A program made the position numbers and the translations under genes. Under the pieces are notes generated by a model. The model was not told the DNA's origin and made no database searches. It was given only the letters and a program-made list of their open reading frames with translations. Positions 1 through 6,839 of a DNA stretch of 13,703 bases are shown here, piece after piece. This DNA comes from an uncultured Lachnospiraceae bacterium (GTDB lineage Bacteria; Bacillota; Clostridia; Lachnospirales; Lachnospiraceae), in NCBI GenBank assembly GCA_947625995.1, contig CANQQN010000028.1, forward strand, positions 1-13,703. The letters run 5' to 3'. Position 1 is the first letter of the stretch. Each line of letters opens with the position of its first letter.

Positions 1-569
1 GTAAGCTCCGAATGTCCCGTTACCGTGTAGGCAACCGGCAGCGCCTCGGTAGTCACAAAATCTATGGCGTTGGTCAGTTGGCTCTCTCCGTCAAAATCTG
101 TGCTGATCATTTGCTGGTTGGTTTCGGTATACCCGGTGGTCTGTTTATAAATATCCTCATAAGGGATCACCTTGTAACGTCTTTTGCTTTCCACGATCAG
201 GCTGTTGTCCGCAAGTACGCCGGAGGCATACCGTGTGGTAAACGTCGGATCCAGCGCGGAATCCTTTGCCACCACATGCACCTTTTTGGAAAGGGACGCA
301 TACTTGTCCACCAGTTCCTGAATGATGGTGTCCTCGGAGCCCTTCTGGGCAACCAGATACACCGTCACATCTTCGGAAAGCCCTTTTAAAAGCTCCTTCG
401 TCTGCTCGGAGAAGGAAAGGGTCTTCTGTTCGCTGAGATCTAATTTTGTGATAGTAGTGGGAAGTCCTCCCACGATAAAATTGATCACGATCAGAACGGC
501 AACGACGATCACCGTGAGCAGGGTGCTGTAGGAGCCGTTTCTGAATCTTCTGCTTTCTGCCGATTTCAT
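1..569 (-). CDS. GldG-like ABC transporter-associated extracytoplasmic protein (partial, C-terminus off the left edge)
   Basis: The frame is open from an ATG at 569 to the window edge, giving 189 codons without a stop, so only the N-terminal part is present. A GGAGG ribosome binding site lies just upstream of the ATG. A short basic N-terminus is followed by one hydrophobic segment (about residues 14-37, a membrane anchor or uncleaved signal). Then comes a soluble region with the family-typical LDLSEQKTLSFSEQTKELL start, an EDVTVYLVAQKG strand and, near the cut, a TVTGHSEL motif resembling the conserved GHGE-type motif of GldG proteins. This family is found with ABC-2 permeases and GldA-like ATPases; its exact role is not known. 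The start is only 17 nt after the permease stop, so it is very likely co-transcribed with the two upstream genes. I assign it by family resemblance and context; the substrate is unknown. Confidence 0.8.
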   Translation of the reverse strand, partial: MKSAESRRFRNGSYSTLLTVIVVAVLIVINFIVGGLPTTITKLDLSEQKTLSFSEQTKELLKGLSEDVTVYLVAQKGSEDTIIQELVDKYASLSKKVHVVAKDSALDPTFTTRYASGVLADNSLIVESKRRYKVIPYEDIYKQTTGYTETNQQMISTDFDGESQLTNAIDFVTTEALPVAYTVTGHSEL

Positions 570-586
570 CAAATCTCCTCCTTCCC

Positions 587-1456
587 TTAACTCCAGCGGC
601 GTTTCTGGATCGCCTGCACCGTCAGAAAAATAAACAGTACGATCAGGGAAAGATAATACACGATTCCCGTCACATCAAGAATTCCGTAGACAAAATTCTC
701 CAGCCTCCCGCTGACGTCAAAGATGCCGAAAATGGCCGGCGCCACGCCTTCCAAAAGCTCCGGTTTGATGGCAAAGACCAAGATCAGGGCCACCTCCAGC
801 ACACAGGCTGCGCCTGCGGCCAGAAACACATTTTTCGCCATCACAAAGATCACAATGGCCGCCACGATGATCAATACGGTGATCAGGATCAGGGACGCAT
901 TGACCGTAGACGGTATGAATGATGCCAGACTGGAACTGAAATAACAGATCAGCAGCACCAGAAAGGTCAGCACCGCCGAGAGCACCTGACTCTCCGTAAG
1001 GGTGGAGATGAACAAGCCGATAGCCAGATTGCAGGCTCCCAGAAGAAAATATCCGAAAATGCCCAGATAATCCATGGCAAGGGAAGCCGGCGTTTTCCCA
1101 AACATCAAAAGGAGCAGGGGATACAGACACAAAAACAGCATGGGGATCGCAAAGACCGTAAGCAAAGCCAAATATTTCCCCAGTACCACATCGATGATCT
1201 TCACGGGGGCTGTCAAAAGAAGCTGATCTGTCTTCTGCCTGCGTTCCTCCGCCATAATGCGCATGGTCAGGATCGGCACCAATATGAGAAACACAAACGT
1301 GGTGCCGGATAGAATCGAACCAAACCACGGATACGCGTTGATCAGATTATAGGCGGTAAAATAAACGCCCGATACAAACAATAAAAAAGCAATAAAAATA
1401 TAACCCATGGGGGAGGTAAAATATGACCTTAATTCTCTTTTATAAATCGCCGCCAT
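587..1456 (-). CDS. ABC-2 type transporter permease, GldF-like
   Basis: This is a 289-residue integral membrane protein. Hydrophobic stretches lie at about residues 16-36, 50-68, 92-120, 128-152, 157-175, 187-207, 209-230 and 262-283. An N-terminal amphipathic start (MAAIYKRELRSYFTSPMGY) is typical of ABC-2 permeases. The cytoplasmic segment EERRQKTDQLLLTAP (about 70-84), following the second membrane segment, is the conserved part that contacts the ATPase in GldF-type permeases. The ATG at 1456 lies inside the 3' end of the upstream ATPase gene, overlapping it by 17 nt. Its ribosome binding site (GAGGAGG) is embedded in the glutamate-rich C-terminal codons of that gene, so the two are probably translationally coupled. 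Together with the ATPase and the GldG-like protein it forms an export or efflux ABC system. The transported substrate cannot be read from the sequence. Confidence 0.88.
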   Translation of the reverse strand: MAAIYKRELRSYFTSPMGYIFIAFLLFVSGVYFTAYNLINAYPWFGSILSGTTFVFLILVPILTMRIMAEERRQKTDQLLLTAPVKIIDVVLGKYLALLTVFAIPMLFLCLYPLLLLMFGKTPASLAMDYLGIFGYFLLGACNLAIGLFISTLTESQVLSAVLTFLVLLICYFSSSLASFIPSTVNASLILITVLIIVAAIVIFVMAKNVFLAAGAACVLEVALILVFAIKPELLEGVAPAIFGIFDVSGRLENFVYGILDVTGIVYYLSLIVLFIFLTVQAIQKRRWS

Positions 1457-2459
1457 TTTCTTCTTCCTCCTCGCTCTTTGCAGTGGATGTTTCCGCTTCT
1501 TCTGTTTCTTCAGATTCTTCTCTGTCGCCGCCTGTCAACTCCAAGAACACATCTTCCAGAGACATGGACGCCGCCTGCATCTGCAAAATGGGGCACTGTC
1601 TCTCGGCAAACGCGGTAAACAGCAGGCTGCGCAGGTCCGTGGTATCCTTTCCCTGCAGTTCTATGTCATAAGCTCCGGCTTCCGTATCAGAGGGCCTGAT
1701 CTCATAGCTTTCGATTTTTTCTTCTGCCGCAAGCAGTTCCTCGATCACAGTTCTGTCGCCGGAGACAGTCAATGATACCTTCGTGGTCCCCTGCAGGTGC
1801 TTTGTCAGGTTTTCGGGACTGTCGCTTGCGATCAGCTTCCCTTTGGAAATGATCAGTACATGGTCGCAGATGGCGCTGACCTCAGACAGGATATGGGAGC
1901 TTAAGATCACCGTGTGTTTGTTCCCAAGGTCTTTAATCAGATCGCGGATCTCTATGATCTGCTTGGGATCCAGACCTACCGTGGGCTCGTCCAGAATGAT
2001 CACCGGCGGATATCCGAGCATAGCCTGCGCCACGCCCACTCTCTGCCGGTATCCCTTTGACAGATTTTTGATCAGGCGGTCCTTCACATCAAAGATCTTT
2101 GTGCGGTCCATAATCTCGGTGATCATGTCCTCCCGGTTTTCCTTGGGGATCTTTTTTAACGCCGCCGCAAATTTCAGGTATTCGTAAGGGGTCATATCCA
2201 TGTAGAGCGGGGGCTGCTCGGGCAGATAACCGATACACCTTTTGGCATATTCCGGCTCCTCAAAAATATCATACCCGTTGATCTTGATCTCGCCGCCGGT
2301 GGCGCCGATATACCCGGTGATCATATTCATGGTCGTGGACTTTCCCGCGCCGTTTGGCCCAAGGAAGCCGTAGATCTGCCCCTTTTCTACTTTAAAAGAC
2401 AGATTGTCCACAGCCGTATGGTCTCCGTACTTTTTTGTCAGGTTCTTAACCTCTATCAA
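1440..2459 (-). CDS. ABC transporter ATP-binding protein (NatA/GldA-like) with acidic C-terminal tail, TTG start
   Basis: This 339-residue ATPase energises the adjacent ABC-2 permease at the inner face of the membrane. Visible motifs are Walker A GPNGAGKST (34-42), Q-loop glutamine in LPEQPP (82), signature LSKGY (133-137), Walker B VIILDEP with Asp157 and Glu158, and H-loop SSH (His189). A substrate-side C-terminal domain (about 220-305) follows, ending in the SLEDVFLELTGG motif typical of this DrrA/NatA/GldA group. Residues 312-339 form a low-complexity tail very rich in Glu and Ser. The start is a TTG at 2459; it is supported by a GAGGAGGG site 7 nt upstream and by the family-typical beginning IEVKNLTKKYG. 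Divergence from the ECF ATPases and the 89-nt gap after ecfT suggest a functionally separate unit. The substrate is unknown. Confidence 0.9.
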   Translation of the reverse strand: MIEVKNLTKKYGDHTAVDNLSFKVEKGQIYGFLGPNGAGKSTTMNMITGYIGATGGEIKINGYDIFEEPEYAKRCIGYLPEQPPLYMDMTPYEYLKFAAALKKIPKENREDMITEIMDRTKIFDVKDRLIKNLSKGYRQRVGVAQAMLGYPPVIILDEPTVGLDPKQIIEIRDLIKDLGNKHTVILSSHILSEVSAICDHVLIISKGKLIASDSPENLTKHLQGTTKVSLTVSGDRTVIEELLAAEEKIESYEIRPSDTEAGAYDIELQGKDTTDLRSLLFTAFAERQCPILQMQAASMSLEDVFLELTGGDREESEETEEAETSTAKSEEEEENGGDL

Positions 2460-2465
2460 AGCTGT

Positions 2466-2473
2466 CCCTCCTC
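2466..2473 (-). promoter_or_regulatory. Ribosome binding site supporting the TTG start of the GldA-like ATPase
   Basis: GAGGAGGG on the minus strand, with its GGAGG core ending 7 nt before the TTG at 2459. There is no ATG in the same frame near it, and the encoded N-terminus matches the family from the first residue. The non-ATG start is therefore well supported. Confidence 0.75.
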
Positions 2474-2548
2474 ACCATCATTTGGTTTCACAGAATCTCT
2501 TTTTTCAGTATAGATGAAAAGTGTGTTGGAAAACATATGAAATTGTGT

Positions 2549-3352
2549 CTATTTTGTGAACCTCACCGCAACGGCGATCGCCACAATATAAAGAATGGTC
2601 ACCCCATAGGCAATGTAATCCCTTGGCTGATATACCAGAGGTTTCATTTTTGTCCTGCCATTGCCGCCGCGGTAACAGCGGGCCTCCATGGCCATGGCCA
2701 GATCCGTTGCCCGCCGGAAGGCGGATACAAACAGAGGCACCAGAAGGGGCACCAGACTTTTTGCCTTTTTCACCAGATTTCCGCTTTCAAAATCCGCGCC
2801 TCTGGCGATCTGCGCCTTCATGATCTTATCCGTCTCTTCCAACAAAATAGGAATAAAACGAAGGGCGATGGACATCATCATGGCAAGCTCGTGCACAGGC
2901 ACCTTCACAATACGGAGAGGGTTCATCAGCCGTTCCAGTCCGTCTGTCAGTTGATTGGGGGTGGTGGTCAGCGTCATCAGGGAAGAGCCGAAGATCAGGT
3001 ACACCAGCCTGAACGCCGTAAAGACCGCCGTCCGGATTCCCTTGTCCGTGATGGTAAGCTTCCAGATGGTGACCACCGGCTCACCCGGCACCAGAAACAG
3101 GTTGAACACCACTGTAATGATCAGCAGAAAAAGAATGGCCCTGATTCCTTTGAAAATAAAGAACACCGGCACCTTCGACAGCCAGATCATCATACAAAGA
3201 AACACTGTGGCGATCAGATATCCCGTCAGATTGCTGAATAAAAACAACGATATCACGTACAAAAGCGTACATACGATTTTAGTCCGGGGATCCAGCCTAT
3301 GCAGCAGAGAGTCCGCCGGGTAATATTGTCCGATGGTAATGTCCCGTATCAT
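2549..3352 (-). CDS. ecfT: ECF transporter transmembrane component EcfT
   Basis: EcfT is the membrane scaffold of energy-coupling-factor importers. It links the two EcfA ATPases to interchangeable S components that bind vitamins or metal ions. The 267-residue protein has hydrophobic stretches at about 26-58, 68-88, 108-130, 153-172, 198-212 and 246-264. It carries two cytoplasmic coupling motifs: AQIARGAD (Ala-Arg-Gly at 183-185) and AMEARCYRGG (Ala-Arg-Cys at 224-226). These fit the grooves of the ATPases. The second motif has Cys where many relatives have Gly. The start overlaps the ecfA2 stop by 4 nt (ATGA), indicating translational coupling. No S component lies beside it, which fits a shared group II ECF module. 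Confidence 0.93.
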   Translation of the reverse strand: MIRDITIGQYYPADSLLHRLDPRTKIVCTLLYVISLFLFSNLTGYLIATVFLCMMIWLSKVPVFFIFKGIRAILFLLIITVVFNLFLVPGEPVVTIWKLTITDKGIRTAVFTAFRLVYLIFGSSLMTLTTTPNQLTDGLERLMNPLRIVKVPVHELAMMMSIALRFIPILLEETDKIMKAQIARGADFESGNLVKKAKSLVPLLVPLFVSAFRRATDLAMAMEARCYRGGNGRTKMKPLVYQPRDYIAYGVTILYIVAIAVAVRFTK

Positions 3353-4203
3353 ATTCTATCCTTCAGGGCTTTGCATATGGTTTCGGCGGCCTCCTCCACA
3401 GTCACGGCCGCGGTGTCCACAGCAAAGCCTCTTTCCTTCAGATTATGCAGAATGTAAGTAACATTGGGCGCTCCGAGACCGATCTTTCCCAGTTCCCGAT
3501 AGTGTGCGAACACTTTCTTCGGCACGTCATCATAGAGAAGCTCCCCATGATTGAGCACCAGAATGCGCTCCACGTAATTGGCCACATCTTCCATACTGTG
3601 GGAAACAAGCAGCACCGAAATCCCGTTTTCCCGGTGGAGCTTGGCGATCTGGGCAAGGATCTCATTTCTGCCTTTTGGATCCAGTCCCGCCGTGGGCTCG
3701 TCCAAGATCAGGTATTCCGGCTCCATGGCAAGGACACCTGCAATGGCCACCCGGCGCTTCTGCCCGCCGGACAGTTCAAAGGGAGACGCCTTAAAATAGC
3801 TTTCCTCCACCCCTGCCATGGCAAGGGCCTTTTTGGCGCGGGCTTCGGCTTCCTCACCGGTACAGCCAAGATTTTTCGGTCCAAAGCAGACGTCCGACAG
3901 CACGTCCACCTCAAAAAGCTGATGCTCCGGATACTGAAATACAAGGCCCACCTTGCTGCGCAGCATCTTTCTGTCGAAGTTTTCCTCCCAGATATCTTGT
4001 CCGTCAAATCTCACCGTTCCGGCGGTGGGCTTCTCCAGCCCGTTCATCATCTGCATCAGGGTGGATTTCCCGGAACCTGTATGCCCGATCACGCCGATAA
4101 ATTCTCCCTTATGGATCTCTAAATTTATATTCTTCAAAGCCTGCATTTCGTAGGCTGTCTTTTCCCCGTAAATATAACTGACCTGTTCCAGTTTCAGTGA
4201 CAT
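3349..4203 (-). CDS. ecfA2: ECF transporter ATP-binding protein EcfA2
   Basis: This is one of the two paired ATPases that drive the ECF importer. The 284-residue sequence has Walker A GHTGSGKST (40-48), Q-loop FQYPEHQLF (Gln90), signature LSGGQ (144-148), Walker B YLILDEP (Asp168, Glu169) and H-loop SHSMEDV (His202). The FQYPEHQLFEVDV and VCFGPKNLG elements are typical of the EcfA2 type. A C-terminal domain of about 60 residues follows the nucleotide-binding fold (YRELGKIGLGAPNVTYILHNLKERG region). The start at 4203 is 6 nt after the ecfA1 stop, with an AGGAAAG-type ribosome binding site inside ecfA1. Gene order ecfA1-ecfA2-ecfT is the standard Firmicutes arrangement. All catalytic residues are present, so the protein should be active. 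Confidence 0.94.
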   Translation of the reverse strand: MSLKLEQVSYIYGEKTAYEMQALKNINLEIHKGEFIGVIGHTGSGKSTLMQMMNGLEKPTAGTVRFDGQDIWEENFDRKMLRSKVGLVFQYPEHQLFEVDVLSDVCFGPKNLGCTGEEAEARAKKALAMAGVEESYFKASPFELSGGQKRRVAIAGVLAMEPEYLILDEPTAGLDPKGRNEILAQIAKLHRENGISVLLVSHSMEDVANYVERILVLNHGELLYDDVPKKVFAHYRELGKIGLGAPNVTYILHNLKERGFAVDTAAVTVEEAAETICKALKDRI

Positions 4204-4209
4204 AAACGA

Positions 4210-5076
4210 TCACTTTCCTTTTTGTTGATAGGCCGCCGCCAGCGCCTCCACCAGTTCGTCGTTGGTGAGAATGCCCGCCGGCAGGTCGATCCCCTTTTTT
4301 CTCAGTTCATAGGCAAGCAGCGTCACCTGCGGCACATCCAGACTATAGCGTTTCAGTTCCTCCACTTGGGAAAAGATCTCTCTGGGCGTTCCCTGCATGA
4401 CGATCCGGCCCTTATCCATCACAAATACCTTGTCCGCAAAGACCACTTCTTCCATGTAATGGGTGATCAGGATCACCGTCACGTGTTCCTTTTCATTCAG
4501 CGCCTTCGCGGTCTTCAATACTTCCTTGCGGCCGCTGGGATCCAGCATTGCCGTGGGCTCATCCAATACGATACATTTTGGCCGCATAGCCACTACCCCT
4601 GCAATGGCTACCCGCTGCTTCTGTCCCCCGGACAGCTTGTTGGGCGAATGCTTTCTGTATTGATACATCCCCACAGCCTTTAAGCTCTCCTCCACACGCT
4701 GCCAGATCTCCTCTGTGGGGACACCCACATTTTCCGGCCCGAATCCCACATCTTCCTCCACCACACTTGCGATGATCTGGTTATCGGGATTCTGAAACAC
4801 CATGCCTGCGGCCTGACGAATAGGCCACATATTCTCCTCTTTGCGGCTGTCCTTGCCGTCCACCCACAGAGCGCCCTCGCTTGGGGTGAGGATGGCGTTG
4901 AAGTGCTTTGCAAGGGTAGATTTTCCGGACCCGTTGTGACCAAGAATGGCGATAAAATCCCCGGCTTCCACCTCTATGTCAATATCTTTCAACGCCTTTT
5001 TTGTGGTTTCTACCTCTCCTTGCTCGTTGAGGCGCTTGTACACATGTCCAAGTTTTTCCGCCTTTATCATACTCAT
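4210..5076 (-). CDS. ecfA1: ECF transporter ATP-binding protein EcfA1
   Basis: This is the first gene of the ECF energising module. The 288-residue ATPase has Walker A GHNGSGKST (46-54), Q-loop MVFQNPDNQI (Gln95), signature LSGGQ (148-152), Walker B CIVLDEP (Asp172, Glu173) and H-loop ITHYMEE (His206). The FQNPDNQIIASVVEEDVGFGPEN stretch and a C-terminal domain (about 235-288) identify the EcfA1 type. It pairs with EcfA2 and binds the EcfT coupling helices. The ATG at 5076 has an AGGAG site 6 nt upstream; a second in-frame ATG at 5070 is less well spaced. The gene follows the rplQ terminator by only 47 nt and I see no convincing promoter there. Expression may therefore depend partly on read-through from the ribosomal operon. 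Confidence 0.94.
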   Translation of the reverse strand: MSMIKAEKLGHVYKRLNEQGEVETTKKALKDIDIEVEAGDFIAILGHNGSGKSTLAKHFNAILTPSEGALWVDGKDSRKEENMWPIRQAAGMVFQNPDNQIIASVVEEDVGFGPENVGVPTEEIWQRVEESLKAVGMYQYRKHSPNKLSGGQKQRVAIAGVVAMRPKCIVLDEPTAMLDPSGRKEVLKTAKALNEKEHVTVILITHYMEEVVFADKVFVMDKGRIVMQGTPREIFSQVEELKRYSLDVPQVTLLAYELRKKGIDLPAGILTNDELVEALAAAYQQKGK

Positions 5077-5091
5077 GAGAAACTCCTATCC

Positions 5092-5113
5092 ATATCCTGC
5101 CTGCAGGGGATAT
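5092..5113. repeat. Small inverted repeat in the ecfA1 leader
   Basis: ATATCC (5092-5097) and GGATAT (5108-5113) form a perfect 6-bp inverted repeat. They enclose a 10-nt loop that contains the 8-bp palindrome CCTGCAGG (5100-5107). It lies between the rplQ terminator and the ecfA1 ribosome binding site (5083-5087), which stays outside the stem. It could be a weak mRNA hairpin or a protein-binding site; function is not evident. Confidence 0.35.
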
Positions 5114-5116
5114 GAT

Positions 5117-5155
5117 GAAAAGAGGCTGTCGCAAATTTTCATATTGCGACAGCCT
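5117..5155 (-). terminator. Rho-independent terminator after rplQ, end of the alpha operon
   Basis: On the minus strand GGCTGTCGCAA (5154-5144) pairs perfectly with TTGCGACAGCC (5134-5124) around a 9-nt loop. One more A-T pair is possible outside. The right arm is followed by the T-rich tract TCTTTTCATC. It starts 14 nt after the rplQ stop codon. The stem is long and GC-rich but the T-tract is interrupted by C and A, so termination may be incomplete. The plus-strand side lacks an immediate T-run, so the element is directional for minus-strand transcription. Confidence 0.85.
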
Positions 5156-5168
5156 TCTGCTACAATTT

Positions 5169-5705
5169 TTATACCAGTTCTAAAATAACTGTCATGGCTG
5201 CATCACCTTTGCGCTGACCGATCTTGATGATACGTGTGTAACCACCGTTGCGGTTCTTATACTTCGGTGCAACCTCTTCAAACAACTTTTTCACCATGTC
5301 CACCTTTTTGCTTGCCTTCCTCTTGCCCCTGACCTCGGGATCTACCTCAGTCACGGGATAGAGAAACTTCAGCATCTGTCTTCTTGCATGAAGGCGGGAA
5401 GGGCGATCCTTCTTGATGGTCTTTTCCACCTCGTCGTAAACAGTTACCTTCTTGCCGTCTACCACTTCCTTGACTCTCTTGCCGTCCTTATCCTTTCGGG
5501 GAACCTTCGCAGTCACGGTCACGGTGTCATAATTGTCCATTTCTTTTACTGCCAGAGCGATCAGTCCATCCGCAAACTTGCGGACTTCCTTTGCCCTTGC
5601 TTCTGTCGTAACGATCTTGCCGTTATTCAGCAATGCGGTTACCTGATTTCTCAGCAATGCCTTTCTCTGGCTTGCTGTTCTTCCAAGCTTTCTATACTTA
5701 GCCAT
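5169..5705 (-). CDS. rplQ: 50S ribosomal protein L17, enlarged form
   Basis: L17 binds 23S rRNA near the polypeptide exit region of the large subunit. The protein begins with the family hallmark MAKYRKLGRTASQRKALLRN and ends with GGYTRIIKIGQRKGDAAMTVILELV. The ATG at 5705 is chosen over the in-frame ATG at 5720 because a GGAGG site sits 8 nt before 5705 and the canonical N-terminus starts there. At 178 residues it is well above the roughly 120 of typical L17. The excess is mainly a charged insertion at about residues 54-103, between the first helical part and the conserved LHARRQ (105-110), plus a smaller one near 120-135. It is the last gene of the alpha operon, 109 nt after rpoA and followed by a terminator. 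Confidence 0.95.
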   Translation of the reverse strand: MAKYRKLGRTASQRKALLRNQVTALLNNGKIVTTEARAKEVRKFADGLIALAVKEMDNYDTVTVTAKVPRKDKDGKRVKEVVDGKKVTVYDEVEKTIKKDRPSRLHARRQMLKFLYPVTEVDPEVRGKRKASKKVDMVKKLFEEVAPKYKNRNGGYTRIIKIGQRKGDAAMTVILELV

Positions 5706-5713
5706 TTTCTTTT

Positions 5714-5718
5714 CCTCC
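5714..5718 (-). promoter_or_regulatory. Ribosome binding site deciding the rplQ start
   Basis: GGAGG on the minus strand lies 8 nt before the ATG at 5705. The longer reading frame beginning at 5720 would place this site inside the coding region and add five residues (MEEKK) before the conserved L17 N-terminus. The shorter start is therefore preferred. Confidence 0.8.
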
Positions 5719-5793
5719 ATTTGTGGAACAGCCGGGCACGCTCTTCGGGCTTACTGCAGGGCTGCTGTTGATCCATAATGTTTTGGTTTTCAG

Positions 5794-5816
5794 GATGAAA
5801 ATTTCAGATTTTCATC
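5794..5816. repeat. Inverted repeat overlapping the rpoA stop codon
   Basis: GATGAAAAT (5794-5802) and ATTTTCATC (5808-5816) are perfectly complementary, with a 5-nt loop. The repeat covers the last bases of rpoA (stop 5815-5817) and enters the 109-nt rpoA-rplQ gap. No T-run follows on either strand, so it is not a classical terminator. It could modulate mRNA stability or the rpoA to rplQ expression ratio. Confidence 0.5.
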
Positions 5817-6774
5817 AGTCGTCGCTGGAACTGAAAGACAATCCCAGTTCCCGAAGCTTCGCCAGCACTTCTTCCAGAGATTTTCGGCCCAGATTACGAA
5901 CCTTCATCATTTCCTCTGACGTTTTGTTGGTCAGCTCCTCCACCGTATTGATACCGGCTCTCTTCAAGCAGTTATAAGAACGAACGGAAAGCTCAAGCTC
6001 GTCGATGTTCATCTCCAGAACCTTTTCCTTTTCATTCTCTTCCTTCTCGATCATAACCTCCGCTGTCTTCGCATTTTCGGAAAGATCGATGAAAAGGCTC
6101 AAATGCTCGCTGAGTACTTTGGCCGCAAGACTTATCGCCTCGTCGGGCTCTAAGGTGGCGTTTGTATATACGTCCAAGATCAGTCTGTCAAAATCAGTGA
6201 TCTGGCCCACACGGGTATTTTCCACAGTCATGTTCACGCGCTCTACAGGAGTGTAGATGGAATCCACAGCAATGATGCCGATTGGCAGGTCATCGCTCTT
6301 ATTCTTCTCGGCACTCACATAACCTCTGCCTTTTGTGATCGTCAGCTCCATGTACAGTCTGCTTTCGCTGCCGCCGCTTAAAGTAGCGATCACAAGCTCC
6401 GGATTGAGGATCTCGATATCCGAATCTGCCTGAATGTCCGCAGCCGTCACAACGCCCTCGCCTTCAAACTCGATATATGCCACTTTTGGTTCGGAAGAAT
6501 CGCTCTTATTCTTGATGGCAAGATTCTTGATGTTCATGATAATCTCTGTGACGTCTTCCTTCACACCGGGGATCGTGCTGAACTCATGGAGAACGCCGTC
6601 AATCTTCACCTGACTGACAGCCACGCCGGGCAGAGAGGAGAGCATGATCCTTCTCAGGGAATTGCCAAGAGTGATTCCGTATCCCCGCTCCAAAGGTTCC
6701 ACAACAAATTTGCCGTATTTCTTATCTTCCGAAATTTCAACAATATCAATGTTTGGCTTTTCAAAATCGAACAT
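5815..6774 (-). CDS. rpoA: DNA-directed RNA polymerase alpha subunit
   Basis: The 319-residue alpha subunit dimerises to nucleate RNA polymerase assembly. The N-terminal domain (about 1-230) carries the conserved YGKFVVEPLERGYGITLGNSLRRIMLSSLPG stretch. A Glu/Lys-rich linker (about 240-253) leads to the C-terminal domain (about 254-312) that contacts UP-element DNA and activators. Its DNA-binding residues Arg265, Asn268, Cys269 and Lys271 fall in ELSVRSYNCLKRAG and match the Escherichia coli numbering. The helix-hairpin-helix part (KVRNLGRKSLEEVLAKLRELGL) is intact. A strong AAAGGAGG site precedes the ATG. The gene sits between rpsD (54-nt gap) and rplQ, the normal alpha-operon position. Confidence 0.98.
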   Translation of the reverse strand: MFDFEKPNIDIVEISEDKKYGKFVVEPLERGYGITLGNSLRRIMLSSLPGVAVSQVKIDGVLHEFSTIPGVKEDVTEIIMNIKNLAIKNKSDSSEPKVAYIEFEGEGVVTAADIQADSDIEILNPELVIATLSGGSESRLYMELTITKGRGYVSAEKNKSDDLPIGIIAVDSIYTPVERVNMTVENTRVGQITDFDRLILDVYTNATLEPDEAISLAAKVLSEHLSLFIDLSENAKTAEVMIEKEENEKEKVLEMNIDELELSVRSYNCLKRAGINTVEELTNKTSEEMMKVRNLGRKSLEEVLAKLRELGLSFSSSDD

Positions 6775-6816
6775 GATAGCCCCTCCTTTGGGTCAAAATT
6801 AATGTGAGGGTTACGC

Positions 6817-6839
6817 ACTCCAAAGGGATTATTTGGAGT
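6817..6839. repeat. Inverted repeat overlapping the rpsD stop codon
   Basis: ACTCCAAA (6817-6824) and TTTGGAGT (6832-6839) are perfectly complementary around a 7-nt loop that contains the rpsD stop codon (6829-6831). No T-run follows on the minus strand, so termination is unlikely. It parallels the inverted repeat at the rpoA stop and may mark an mRNA processing or stability point between rpsD and rpoA. Confidence 0.5.

Noticed and set aside
2507..2535. Possible promoter (TATACT at 2507-2512) before the GldA-like ATPase
   Set aside because: The -10 like hexamer is fair but no acceptable -35 lies at 16-18 bp, so it cannot be called with confidence. The ABC genes may be transcribed from ecfT read-through or from this weak site.
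2537..3241. Long plus-strand frame (234 codons) opposite ecfT
   Set aside because: It is His/Gln/Arg-rich, typical of the reverse complement of a hydrophobic membrane protein gene. The sense strand is clearly EcfT.
3445..4122. Long plus-strand frame (225 codons) opposite ecfA2
   Set aside because: It is an antisense shadow of a gene with complete ABC ATPase motifs. The translation has no recognisable protein features.
5794..5816. rpoA stop-codon hairpin considered as a terminator
   Set aside because: It is AT-rich, no T-run follows, and rplQ downstream in the same operon has no obvious promoter of its own.
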